Shown piece by piece: positions 7,867 to 16,462 of a stretch of DNA of 25,282 bases (position 1 is its first letter; the number at the start of each line of letters is the position of its first letter). The position numbers and the translations under genes are program-made. Location: NCBI GenBank assembly GCA_031416415.1, contig JANOTP010000210.1:1-25282 (forward strand), read 5' to 3'. Below the pieces are notes generated by a model. It was not told the origin of the DNA and ran no database searches. It saw only the letters and a list, made by a program, of their open reading frames with translations. The DNA is from JANYCO01 sp031416415 (GTDB taxonomy: Bacteria; Bacteroidota; Bacteroidia; Cytophagales; Cytophagaceae).

Positions 7867-8988
7867 CTACCAAGGCACCTTAACAGACTTACTTGCATCT
7901 ACTTTTTGTTCTACAATTATTTTCCCTGTAGCATCTTTCAAGCGAATTACGAGTTTAGCATTTTTTCCATAAGCATGATGAAAGCTATAAGATTGTCTTC
8001 TTCCTCCTGCTGGCAAACTTCTATTTGTATACAAATCCTCCATAAGAACACCTTTGCCATCGTACAAGCTCATCGTAGCAGCACTTATAGGTTTGTCTAA
8101 TATATAGTCGAAACTAATATCCAGTTTCCACTTTTCAGCTTTAGGTTCGTTTATAGATTCTGTAATTATACGTTCTTTAATAACAGTTCCTTTATCATCA
8201 GAAATTCTATAAATAAATTTAGTGCCTTTGTCAGCTACTTTATTTATACCAAACGTTGCAATATAAGTTCCAATTGGAATAAGACGGTTTTTATAATACT
8301 CTTTCACAATTCTACCAGTTGAATCATAACAAGCAAGCGTTATTTTAGTTGCTTTCGAAAAATGGTGCACCATATTCATTTTTATGGCATATATATAATG
8401 TTCCTTTGGTATTATAAATTTAGCTCTTGGTTTACCAGTAGCTTTTGATACGAAGGTTGCTAGTTCTCCAGCCATTGTAGTATCTGAAGCATAAATTTCA
8501 TTAATCTCATTTCCGTCTGTCAAGGCCCATACGGCAGATTGTGCAGTACTATTTTGATAATTTCTAGTTGCTATCAACTCTGCTAAAGCAGAAAGATGAC
8601 CAGTTGCTTCTTTGTTCATTGCAAAAAGAACTCCTGAAGACGGTGAATGGTTTCTGGCCTGTATACACATCGTTTGAATATTCAAGGTACGAGTAGCTCC
8701 TGGCATTAAGGCTAGACTATATTGCTCTACAACCATAAGGTTTTGTGAAGACGAATCTTGACACGTAAAAATTATCCCGGGGCTAACTTCAATATCTTGT
8801 TTTATTTGAGTAATATTTTTCACTGTAAGACTAATACATTCTCCTATATACCCACCATTTCCAATAGCTTTAATAGATACCTTTTTCGTATTCTTGGCTT
8901 CTAATAAGTTAATTGGTGATGCGTGTACTATTACTGCTACTATATTGCATAACAATAGGGTGAAAAACAACAAAACGATTCTATTCAT
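7867..8988 (-). CDS. Exported protein of unknown function, possible thioester-like domain
   Basis: I chose the ATG at 8988 (373 residues) because MNRIVLLFFTLLLCNIVAVIVHA gives a compact signal peptide; the frame stays open upstream to 9033, with another ATG at 9006. After the signal come about 85 residues of beta-rich sequence with C51 and C76, then MCIQARNHSPSSG (C108), and after a short helix QSAVWALTDGN (Q150). This spacing and the QxAVWxxTDG pattern resemble thioester (TED) domains of Gram-positive surface proteins, where a Cys and a Gln form an internal bond; the resemblance is by eye only. The C-terminal 180 residues contain two similar beta units (ITLACYDSTGRIVKEYYKNR...PIGTY and ATMSLYDGKGVLMEDLYTNR...PAGG), suggesting a duplicated Ig-like module. 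There is no T9SS tail or lipobox. It is convergent to the genes on its left and divergent from the kinase at 9222. Confidence 0.7.
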   Translation of the reverse strand: MNRIVLLFFTLLLCNIVAVIVHASPINLLEAKNTKKVSIKAIGNGGYIGECISLTVKNITQIKQDIEVSPGIIFTCQDSSSQNLMVVEQYSLALMPGATRTLNIQTMCIQARNHSPSSGVLFAMNKEATGHLSALAELIATRNYQNSTAQSAVWALTDGNEINEIYASDTTMAGELATFVSKATGKPRAKFIIPKEHYIYAIKMNMVHHFSKATKITLACYDSTGRIVKEYYKNRLIPIGTYIATFGINKVADKGTKFIYRISDDKGTVIKERIITESINEPKAEKWKLDISFDYILDKPISAATMSLYDGKGVLMEDLYTNRSLPAGGRRQSYSFHHAYGKNAKLVIRLKDATGKIIVEQKVDASKSVKVPW

Positions 8989-9152
8989 ATCTTTATTTTT
9001 TATCATAATATAAAAGCAATTGATAAGATACAAAAAAATAGATTAAATACTCCTGAAATAAAATTCTAATATAGTATTTATAAAAACTAGCAAATCTTTA
9101 TAAATTAAATTATAATTTATTATGACATATGCTATTTATTTACTATTATTAG

Positions 9153-9184
9153 TTTGTAATTTCTTACTAAATCTCTTAAGTTTC
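9153..9184 (+). promoter_or_regulatory. Candidate promoter of the kinase-regulator operon
   Basis: TTTG at 9153-9156, a 20-nt spacer, and TAAGTTTC at 9177-9184 match the Bacteroidota TTTG / TAnnTTTG arrangement with one mismatch in the -7 box. Transcription would start near 9191, leaving a leader of about 30 nt before the ATG at 9222. Confidence 0.4.
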
Positions 9185-9221
9185 ATAATATTTATTTTTC
9201 AACTTAAATTTTAATAAAAAT

Positions 9222-12002
9222 ATGAGAGTATCTCATAATATAGCAATACAGAAAAAACTCAGGAATTATAGCAAATATTTAATATACTTAGTAATAGCGC
9301 TTGGAATATTTGTTATAATTGGATGGCAATTTGATATAGATTTTTTAAAAAGTCCAATTCCTAATCTAGCTTCAATGAATCCTACAAGTGCGCTTTTATT
9401 TATCTTAATAGGTATTTCATTTATATATTTTTTACCTGAAAATAGTTTAAAAAAAACAAGGACTGTCGGATATGTATTTATTAGTGTAGTTTTTATAATA
9501 GCATTTATAAAATTTACGAGTTTTTTTACAGGTTTCGGTATTGGTATCGACCATTTATTTTTTCCTGAAAAAATTGATCAGTATAGTATAAATAACATAC
9601 CTAATAAAATGGCACCCAATACGGCTTTATGTTTTCTATTACTATCTATTACTTTATTAACTCACCGTTTCTCTAGTCCAAATAAAATACTACTTGATCA
9701 TTTCAATTTATTAACAGTAGCACTTATTGCATTATTTTCGATTTTAGGATACATGTATAGAGTTCAAGCGTTTTATGGAGTGTTATCTTATATTCCTATG
9801 GCAATACATACTGCAGTTGGTTTTATGTTAACAACGCTAGCTATATTATTTTCAGCTCCTGACAAAGGGCTAATGAAAGAGTTAACAAGTACCTATAATG
9901 GTAGCCAGACTGCTAGACTATTAATTCCTGCAGCGATACTAATCCCAATTTCCCTAGGGTATATACGCTTATTAGGACATTGGTCAGGAACCTTTTCAAC
10001 AGAATTTGGAGTTGCTATATTAATTTCAAGTATCGTTATACTATTTGTTTTATTGATTTGGCATAATTCTATTTCACTAAATAAAAAAGATGCTCTCAGA
10101 AACGAAGCAGAAGAAAAACTGGAACTGCTTAACAAAGAACTCGAATCAAGGGTGCACCAAGGAACGCTAGAATATCGCTCCCTTGTTGAACAAGCATCAG
10201 ATGGTATTTTTATTTCTGACAAAGCAGGGAAATATGTGGATGTAAATTTAAGTGCCTGTAATATGCTTGGCTATTCAAAGGAAGAACTCCTCACTATGAC
10301 TATAAAAAGCAATCTAGCAGAAGAAGAAGTAAAAAATAATCCTATACGATTTGATGAATTATTGGCAGGCAAAACTATTTTAAATACGAGAAATTTAATA
10401 AAAAAAGATGGCACATTATTACCCGTAGAAATTAATGCAAAAATGTTATCAAACGGCAAAATGCTTGGCATGGTGCGTGATATTACCGAAAGAAAAATAG
10501 CTGAGGAAAAATTAATTGCTAGTGAGAGACAATTTCGCCTTACACTTGACAATATGCTTGAGGGCGTGCAAATGCATGATTTTAACTGGCGATATATATA
10601 TGCTAATGATGCTTTAATAAAATATAGTAAATATACCCGAGATGAATTGTTGGGATATACAATAATGGAAAAATATCCAGGCATAGAGCAAACAAATTTA
10701 TACAAAGTGCTACAAAAATGCATGGTCGAAAGGGTGACAGAACATCTTGAAACGGAATTTACATATCCTGATGGATCGGAAGCTTATTTTGAACTCAGTA
10801 TTCAACCCATACCAACTGGCCTTTTTATCCTTTCAATTGATATTACAGAAAGAAAAAAAGCAAAAGAAAAAATTCAAAAACTGAACGAAGAATTAGAACA
10901 AAAAGTTATTGAACGCACTACTCAATTGGGATTAAATATCCAACAATTAAAAGAAAGTGAAGATAAATTTCAAAAAGCATTTCAAGCAAGTGCAGCGGGA
11001 ATGTCAATAACCCGTCTTTCTGATTCCGTATATCTTGATGTAAACAATGCCTTTATTGAAATTACAGGATATACGAAAGAGGAATTACTCTACCATACTT
11101 CTTCAGAACTTGGAATGATTGTAAATCCTAAACAACATGAACGAGTATTGCATGACCTCAAAGAACATGGCTCTGCAAAACATTTTGAAATGACGATAAA
11201 AAACAAGCGAGGGGAAATTATACAGGTTCTGTGTTCTGTTGAAACAATTTTATTAAATGGTGAAAAACATACAATTAATATTGTTTTTGATATTACAGAC
11301 CGTAAAAAATCTGAAGAACAGTTAGAATTAGTCAATATAGAACTGGAATCATTTTCATATTCTGTATCACACGATTTAAGAGCACCATTGAGAGCAATAG
11401 AGGGTTATGCAAAAATGCTAGAGGAAGATTATTGCAAATTATTCGATGATAACGGAAATAGGTTACTAAGAGTAATTCAACAAAATGCTACCAAAATGAG
11501 CCATTTAATTGATGATTTATTATCCTTTTCAAGATTAGGGAGAAAAGAGCTTCAAAAAATAGATTTAAATATGAATGAACTTGTAGAGCGTGTATTGATT
11601 GAAATTAACAGAACCACAAAACACCATGCTGAAATAAAAACTAAATTATTACATGCCACAAAAGGTGATTACAATTTAGTCAATCAAATTCTGATAAATT
11701 TAATTTCTAATGCAATAAAATATTCTGCTAAAAAAACACATCCTATTATTGAACTATTTTCAGAACTAAAAAGCGAGGAAATAGTGTATACAATAAAAGA
11801 CAATGGAGTGGGCTTTGACATGGCTTACTCCGATAAATTATTTGGCGTATTTCAAAGGCTTCATAAAGAATCAGAATTTGAAGGAACAGGAGTTGGCTTA
11901 GCGATCGTTAAACGAATAGTAAATAAACATGGAGGAGAAATTTGGGCAGAAGGAGTAGTAGGCGTAGGTGCCACATTTAGCTTTACATTACCTATAAAAT
12001 AA
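9222..12002 (+). CDS. Membrane PAS-domain sensor histidine kinase
   Basis: A 926-residue kinase. About eight transmembrane helices fill residues 18-285 and form an integral membrane sensor rather than a simple periplasmic loop. A coiled coil (about 288-315) leads to PAS1 (about 316-430, YRSLVEQASDGIFISD), PAS2 (about 436-550, FRLTLDNMLEGVQMHD), a second coiled coil (about 550-578) and PAS3 (about 579-695, FQKAFQASAAGMSITR). The HisKA domain has the H-box SVSHDLRAPLRAI with phosphoacceptor H717. The HATPase_c domain has an N box (NLISNAIKYS), G1 DNGVGFD near 860 and G2 GTGVGLAIVKR near 888, so it appears catalytically intact. The kinase core is of the phytochrome-like type that often signals to Rcp1-like regulators. 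The partner gene begins 7 nt after its stop. The signal cannot be read from sequence; no haem or flavin signature is obvious to me in the PAS domains. Confidence 0.93.
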   Translation: MRVSHNIAIQKKLRNYSKYLIYLVIALGIFVIIGWQFDIDFLKSPIPNLASMNPTSALLFILIGISFIYFLPENSLKKTRTVGYVFISVVFIIAFIKFTSFFTGFGIGIDHLFFPEKIDQYSINNIPNKMAPNTALCFLLLSITLLTHRFSSPNKILLDHFNLLTVALIALFSILGYMYRVQAFYGVLSYIPMAIHTAVGFMLTTLAILFSAPDKGLMKELTSTYNGSQTARLLIPAAILIPISLGYIRLLGHWSGTFSTEFGVAILISSIVILFVLLIWHNSISLNKKDALRNEAEEKLELLNKELESRVHQGTLEYRSLVEQASDGIFISDKAGKYVDVNLSACNMLGYSKEELLTMTIKSNLAEEEVKNNPIRFDELLAGKTILNTRNLIKKDGTLLPVEINAKMLSNGKMLGMVRDITERKIAEEKLIASERQFRLTLDNMLEGVQMHDFNWRYIYANDALIKYSKYTRDELLGYTIMEKYPGIEQTNLYKVLQKCMVERVTEHLETEFTYPDGSEAYFELSIQPIPTGLFILSIDITERKKAKEKIQKLNEELEQKVIERTTQLGLNIQQLKESEDKFQKAFQASAAGMSITRLSDSVYLDVNNAFIEITGYTKEELLYHTSSELGMIVNPKQHERVLHDLKEHGSAKHFEMTIKNKRGEIIQVLCSVETILLNGEKHTINIVFDITDRKKSEEQLELVNIELESFSYSVSHDLRAPLRAIEGYAKMLEEDYCKLFDDNGNRLLRVIQQNATKMSHLIDDLLSFSRLGRKELQKIDLNMNELVERVLIEINRTTKHHAEIKTKLLHATKGDYNLVNQILINLISNAIKYSAKKTHPIIELFSELKSEEIVYTIKDNGVGFDMAYSDKLFGVFQRLHKESEFEGTGVGLAIVKRIVNKHGGEIWAEGVVGVGATFSFTLPIK

Positions 12003-12009
12003 TATAAAA

Positions 12010-12447
12010 ATGGAAAATTCAGAAGTAGAAATTCTTTTAATAGAAGATAATCCACACGATGCGGAAATGACAATTCGCGCGTTAAAGAAAAATAACTTAG
12101 TTAACAATATTGTGCATTTAGAAGATGGTGCAGAAGCACTTGATTTTATTTTCGGTACAGGCATTTATGAAAACAGAAATACAGATATAAAACCCAAAGT
12201 AATTCTTTTAGATCTAAAAATGCCTAAAATAAATGGAATTGAAGTATTACGAAAGATAAAAGCTAACGACAATACAAAAAAAATTCCAGTAGTTGTTCTC
12301 ACTTCTTCAAAAGAAGATCCTGACATTAAACTATGTTACGAACTTGGAGCAAATAGCTATATAGCTAAGCCTGTAGGATTTGAAAACTTCACTAAATCTA
12401 TATCTGATTTAGGATTTTATTGGTTGCTTTTAAATCAGCCGCATTAG
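12010..12447 (+). CDS. Single-domain response regulator (Rcp1-like)
   Basis: A 145-residue receiver domain with no output domain. The acidic pair E12/D13 (LLIEDNPHDAEM), phosphoacceptor D68 (ILLDLKMPK), T98 (VVVLTSS) and K120 (YIAKPV) are all present, so it should accept phosphate from a kinase. The long loop between beta 2 and beta 3 (FIFGTGIYENRNTDIKPK) is typical of the Rcp1 group of regulators for phytochrome-like kinases. It begins 7 nt after the kinase stop codon and is followed by a terminator, so the two form a closed two-gene operon and almost certainly a cognate pair. With no DNA-binding or enzymatic domain, output must pass through protein-protein contact or a phosphorelay. Confidence 0.93.
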   Translation: MENSEVEILLIEDNPHDAEMTIRALKKNNLVNNIVHLEDGAEALDFIFGTGIYENRNTDIKPKVILLDLKMPKINGIEVLRKIKANDNTKKIPVVVLTSSKEDPDIKLCYELGANSYIAKPVGFENFTKSISDLGFYWLLLNQPH

Positions 12448-12478
12448 AGTAAGTGAAAAAAACCATTTAATATTCCCC

Positions 12479-12518
12479 TAAAAGGTGTAAATGAAAAATT
12501 TATTTACACCTTTTTTTA
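12479..12518 (+). terminator. Terminator of the kinase-regulator operon
   Basis: The perfect 13-bp arms 12480-12492 and 12502-12514 (core AGGTGTAAAT/ATTTACACCT) enclose a 9-nt loop and end in seven T residues (12511-12517). Confidence 0.9.
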
Positions 12519-12629
12519 TTTCTCTAAAAAGTTATTTTTATATATGTATCATTAATATAAAATTTACATAATAATTAATATTTTTTACAGAATTCACATT
12601 ATAATTCAACCTTAAGTTATTTAGCTTGT

Positions 12630-12660
12630 CCTATTTTTAATTATGTAGTATTAAAATAGG
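12630..12660. promoter_or_regulatory. Inverted repeat upstream of ackA-xfp
   Basis: CCTATTTT (12630-12637) and AAAATAGG (12653-12660) are perfect inverted copies separated by 15 nt, about 105 bases before the ackA start codon. No T-run follows the right arm directly, so it may be a protein-binding site or an RNA hairpin rather than a terminator. Its role is unknown. Confidence 0.35.
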
Positions 12661-12763
12661 ATGTGTGTTAGTTTTTTTTTAACATAACATACTAAAAAAA
12701 TCATTTATATAATATAGCATTTACCATACACCCGAAACATAGAAGATATTATTATTAACAAAC

Positions 12764-13951
12764 ATGGCATTAAAAAATAATTATATATTAACTATCAATG
12801 GAGGTTCGTCGAGCATTCGATTTGCTTATTATAAATATGGCAAAAATAACATTCGAGAATTTAATGGAAAAATAGAACGAATAGGATTAAAAGATACACA
12901 ACTGACTTTTTTCATAAATGCGCTTTCTGAAGGGGAAAGCCAGAATATTAAAAATAACGATTATACCTCTGCAATAAAATTTTTACTAGATTTTTTAAAT
13001 AGTAGAAAAGACATAGAAAATATAGTGGCGATAGGACACCGAATTGTACATGGAATGAATCATATAGGCCCAGAAATTATAACACCTGGATTATTAGAAG
13101 AATTAAAGCAATTAGAACTTTTCGACCCAGAACACATACAAGGTGAATTGGCATTGATAAAAGCATTTAGTAGTAGATATCCTACATTACCTCAAATAGC
13201 TTGCTTTGATACCGCTTTCCATCAAACAATTCCAGCGTTGGCCAGGATATTACCAATCCCCAGACGTTTTTATAATACAGGAGTTAAAAAATATGGTTTT
13301 CACGGATTATCCTATAGTTACTTACTAGAGGAATTAAAACGAATATCGGAAACAGAAGCACTAAATGGAAAATTAATTTTCGCTCATCTAGGTAACGGAG
13401 CTAGTTTAGCAGCTATTGAAAATGGGAAATGCGTGGATACAACAATGGGGTTTACTCCTGCAGGTGGCATACCTATGAGCAGTAGATCAGGAGATCTAGA
13501 TCCTGGTTTAGTTTTATACCTTATGAAAACAGAAAAATTAACTCCTGAAGAATTCAATCATATGATTCATTCTGAGTCAGGAATTTTAGGTGTTTCCGAA
13601 ACCAGTTCCGATATGCGTGATTTACTAGAACTAGAAGCCTCCGATAAAAAAGCCTCCGACGCTATCAATATGTTTTGTTACGCAGTTAAAAAAAACATAG
13701 GTGCATTTACTTCAATACTAAAAGGGTTAGATACGCTAGTATTTACTGGAGGAATAGGAGAAAATGCTCCAGAAATCAGAAAACGAATTTGTGAGGGATT
13801 AGAATTTATGGGAATAGAATTAGACACTAAAAATAATTTACAAAACAAGGACCTTATCTCTTGTATAAACAGTCGTGTTAAAATTCGCATTATACAAACC
13901 GATGAAGAAAGTATGATTGCAAAAATGACTTATGACTTATTAAAAAAATAA
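12764..13951 (+). CDS. ackA: Acetate kinase
   Basis: A 395-residue enzyme of normal family length that interconverts acetyl phosphate + ADP and acetate + ATP in the cytoplasm. The residues that define the family sit at nearly the same numbers as in the E. coli enzyme: N12 in the phosphate-binding INGGSSSIRFA, R93 (GHRIVHG), D150, H180 (YGFHGLSY), R241 (MSSRSGDLDPG), the GGIGENAPEIR nucleotide loop (329-339) and E381/E382 (QTDEES). The N-terminal motif has GG and R (NGGSSSIR) where many acetate kinases have NxGSSSLK, a small divergence that I recall from phosphoketolase-linked copies. The xfp gene starts 38 nt downstream in the same direction, so this kinase most likely harvests acetyl phosphate made by phosphoketolase; no pta gene is adjacent. 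Confidence 0.95.
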   Translation: MALKNNYILTINGGSSSIRFAYYKYGKNNIREFNGKIERIGLKDTQLTFFINALSEGESQNIKNNDYTSAIKFLLDFLNSRKDIENIVAIGHRIVHGMNHIGPEIITPGLLEELKQLELFDPEHIQGELALIKAFSSRYPTLPQIACFDTAFHQTIPALARILPIPRRFYNTGVKKYGFHGLSYSYLLEELKRISETEALNGKLIFAHLGNGASLAAIENGKCVDTTMGFTPAGGIPMSSRSGDLDPGLVLYLMKTEKLTPEEFNHMIHSESGILGVSETSSDMRDLLELEASDKKASDAINMFCYAVKKNIGAFTSILKGLDTLVFTGGIGENAPEIRKRICEGLEFMGIELDTKNNLQNKDLISCINSRVKIRIIQTDEESMIAKMTYDLLKK

Positions 13952-13989
13952 TAGCGGACGAATTGATTAAAAATTAAATAAGGAATCAT

Positions 13990-16377
13990 ATGGAAATTAA
14001 AAATATAAAAACAACAAAACAAACATTATCTCAAGAGCTATTAAACAGAATTCATGCCTATTGGAGAGCCGCCAATTATTTATCTGTGGGGCAAATGTAT
14101 CTTCGTGATAATCCTTTACTGAAAGAGCCACTAAAACTAGAACATGTAAAACGCATGATTCTGGGACACTGGGGTACTACTCCAGGTCAAAATTTTATTT
14201 ACGTTCATCTAAATCGTATTATAAAAAAACATGCTCTAAATATGTTTTACATATCAGGCCCAGGTCATGGTGGGCCTGCACTAGTTAGCAATACTTATCT
14301 TGAAGGTACCTATAGTGAAGTATATCCAACTATTAGTAAAGATGAGGAAGGATTGAAAAAATTATTTACTCAGTTTTCCTTTCCTGGCGGGATACCAAGT
14401 CATGTTTCACCCGAGTGCCCAGGCTCTATGCATGAAGGAGGGGAATTAGGTTATTCGCTTAGCCATGCATTTGGTGCTGTATTTGACAATCCTGACTTAA
14501 TTACAGCTTGCGTGATAGGAGACGGAGAAGCAGAAACAGGTCCATTGGCTACTGCTTGGCATTCAAACAAATTTTTAAACCCAGTTACCGATGGAGTAGT
14601 ATTACCAATTCTCCATCTTAATGGATATAAAATAGCTAGTGCTGCAGTATTAGCTCGTATACCGCACGAAGAATTGGTAGATCTTATGCATGGCTATGGT
14701 TGGGAACCTTATTTTGTTGAAGGTGATGAACCAAGTATAATGCATGAAAAAATGGCAACTACATTAGATCATGTAATGGTAGAGATTAAACGTATAAAAT
14801 CGGAAGCTGTAATTACGAAGAAATTTAAAAGACAAAAGTGGCCAATGATTGTTCTTAGATCACCCAAAGGTTGGACAGGTCCAAAAAAAGTAAACGACCT
14901 TCCAATGGAAAACACTTTTCATTCGCATCAAGTACCTATAGCAATTAGTTCTTCTACACCTCCTGAAAATCTCACACAACTTGAGAATTGGATGAAAAGT
15001 TATAAACCTGAAGAGCTATTCGACTTACAAGGGAGATTACTGCCTGAGCTAGCTGAATTAGCACCTGAAGGAAATTTCAGAATGGGAGCAAATCCTCATA
15101 CAAATGGCGGATTATTATTACGTGACCTAAGTATTCCCGATTTTAAAAATTATGCTATAGACGTATTAGGTCCAGGCTCAATTAAGGCAAGTGATACTAA
15201 CCAGCTTGGTAAATTTCTACGAGACGTTGTAAGTAAAAATAAAACGCCCAGAAATTTTCGAATATTCGGACCGGATGAAACGCTCTCGAATAAATTGGGA
15301 GCTATTTTTGAAGTTACCAATCGTCAATGGAATGCGCAGACAAAAGCTGATGATGAATATATGTCTGCTGATGGAAGTGTGATGGAGATGTTGAGTGAAC
15401 ATCAGTGTCAAGGATGGCTTGAAGGATATTTACTTACAGGAAGACATGGTTTATTCAATAGTTATGAAGCTTTCATACACATTATTGATTCTATGTTTAA
15501 CCAACATGCTAAATGGCTAAAGGTTACAGCAGAAATTCCATGGCGAAGAGAAATTGCATCTCTTAATTATTTATTGGCTTCTCATGTATGGCGACAAGAC
15601 CATAATGGTTTCACCCATCAGGACCCCGGATTTATTGATCATGTCATCAATAAAAAATCAGAAATAGTTAGAGTATATCTACCACCCGATGCAAACTGTC
15701 TTTTATCTGTAATGAATCATTGCTTAAAAAGTCGCCACTATGTTAATGTTGTAATTGCGGGCAAGCACGTTGCTCCGCAATGGCTAAACATGGAGCAAGC
15801 TGTTAAACATTGTTCAGAGGGAATCGGAATTTGGCAATGGGCGAGCAATGATGAAAACAGTGAACCTGATGTGGTAATGGCTTGCAGTGGTGATGTACCT
15901 ACACTGGAAACACTCGCGGCAGTTTCTATTCTACGTAAAAATATACCAACATTAAAAATTCGAGTAATCAATGTCGTTGACTTATTAAAATTATCGCCAG
16001 AAGGAGAACATCCACATGGATTAAGCGATATCGATTATGATTCTATCTTTACAAAAGACAAACCCGTTATCTTTGCTTTCCATGGGTATCCATGGTTGAT
16101 TCATAGATTAACCTATCGTCGTAGCAACAGTAGAAATCTTCATGTAGTAGGATATAAAGAAGAAGGAACTATTACAACAGCTTTTGACATGACTGTTTTA
16201 AACGACTTAGACCGTTTTCATTTAGTAATCGATGTAATTGATCGTCTCCCTCATCTTGCCAATCAGGGAGCTCATTTAAAACAACAGTTACAAGATAAAT
16301 TAATTGAACATAAAATTTATATAAAAAAGCATGGAGAAGATATGCCAGAAATATTAAATTGGAAATGGAATAGCTAA
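13990..16377 (+). CDS. xfp: Xylulose-5-phosphate / fructose-6-phosphate phosphoketolase
   Basis: A 795-residue thiamine-diphosphate enzyme matching the family over its whole length. It splits xylulose 5-phosphate (and often fructose 6-phosphate) with phosphate into acetyl phosphate and glyceraldehyde 3-phosphate or erythrose 4-phosphate. Visible signatures are GHWGTTPGQ (59-67), the phosphoketolase motif GPGHGGPA (90-97), SHVSPECPGSMHEGGELGY (137-155) and the cofactor-binding GDGEAETG (177-184) with HLNGYKI (209-215). The middle pyrimidine-binding domain (GRHGLFNSYEAF, QDHNGFTHQDPG) and C-terminal domain are complete. An AAGGAA sequence about 7 nt before the ATG is a plausible ribosome binding site. 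It is the second gene of the ackA-xfp unit, giving one ATP and acetate per cleavage. Dual or single substrate preference cannot be read from sequence. Confidence 0.96.
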   Translation: MEIKNIKTTKQTLSQELLNRIHAYWRAANYLSVGQMYLRDNPLLKEPLKLEHVKRMILGHWGTTPGQNFIYVHLNRIIKKHALNMFYISGPGHGGPALVSNTYLEGTYSEVYPTISKDEEGLKKLFTQFSFPGGIPSHVSPECPGSMHEGGELGYSLSHAFGAVFDNPDLITACVIGDGEAETGPLATAWHSNKFLNPVTDGVVLPILHLNGYKIASAAVLARIPHEELVDLMHGYGWEPYFVEGDEPSIMHEKMATTLDHVMVEIKRIKSEAVITKKFKRQKWPMIVLRSPKGWTGPKKVNDLPMENTFHSHQVPIAISSSTPPENLTQLENWMKSYKPEELFDLQGRLLPELAELAPEGNFRMGANPHTNGGLLLRDLSIPDFKNYAIDVLGPGSIKASDTNQLGKFLRDVVSKNKTPRNFRIFGPDETLSNKLGAIFEVTNRQWNAQTKADDEYMSADGSVMEMLSEHQCQGWLEGYLLTGRHGLFNSYEAFIHIIDSMFNQHAKWLKVTAEIPWRREIASLNYLLASHVWRQDHNGFTHQDPGFIDHVINKKSEIVRVYLPPDANCLLSVMNHCLKSRHYVNVVIAGKHVAPQWLNMEQAVKHCSEGIGIWQWASNDENSEPDVVMACSGDVPTLETLAAVSILRKNIPTLKIRVINVVDLLKLSPEGEHPHGLSDIDYDSIFTKDKPVIFAFHGYPWLIHRLTYRRSNSRNLHVVGYKEEGTITTAFDMTVLNDLDRFHLVIDVIDRLPHLANQGAHLKQQLQDKLIEHKIYIKKHGEDMPEILNWKWNS

Positions 16378-16384
16378 ACAATTC

Positions 16385-16445
16385 ATTCCAAGTAATATTT
16401 CTTTATATTTATAGTAATAAAATATAAAGAAATATTACTTGGAAT
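16385..16445 (+). terminator. Perfect 26-bp inverted repeat after xfp, probable terminator
   Basis: The left arm 16385-16410 and right arm 16420-16445 are exact reverse complements around a 9-nt loop (ATAGTAATA). It starts 8 nt after the xfp stop codon. The sequence after it (ATTAATTTTTC) holds a run of five T rather than an immediate long tract. Its place argues for a transcription terminator; its length and perfection are unusual compared with the 10-16 bp stems of the others here. It also ends only 17 nt before the next start codon. Confidence 0.7.
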
Positions 16446-16462
16446 ATTAATTTTTCGACAGT

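Larger units (their letters stand above)
12448..12763. other. 316-base spacer between the kinase operon and ackA
   Basis: It holds the operon terminator at 12479-12518 and then an AT-rich leader of about 245 bases for ackA. Within the leader are an inverted repeat (12630-12660) and a long T-run with flanking GTTA/TAAC (about 12667-12684). I see no confident promoter match, small ORF or RNA gene. Confidence 0.6.

Noticed and set aside
2821..9006. Defence island spanning the macroglobulin, iron-sulfur protein and thioester-like protein
   Set aside because: The genes are separated by strong terminators, differ in strand and show no nuclease, toxin or mobile gene, so joint function is not supported beyond proximity.
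8989..9033. Upstream start for the exported protein at 9033
   Set aside because: It would put a second short hydrophobic stretch (MYLINCFYIM) before the evident signal peptide; the ATG at 8988 gives a normal signal sequence. The ATG at 9006 cannot be excluded.
10271..10723. 150-codon minus-strand ORF inside the kinase
   Set aside because: It is antisense to PAS1/PAS2 coding sequence with clear motifs; its Ser/Phe/Ile-rich translation shows no family features.
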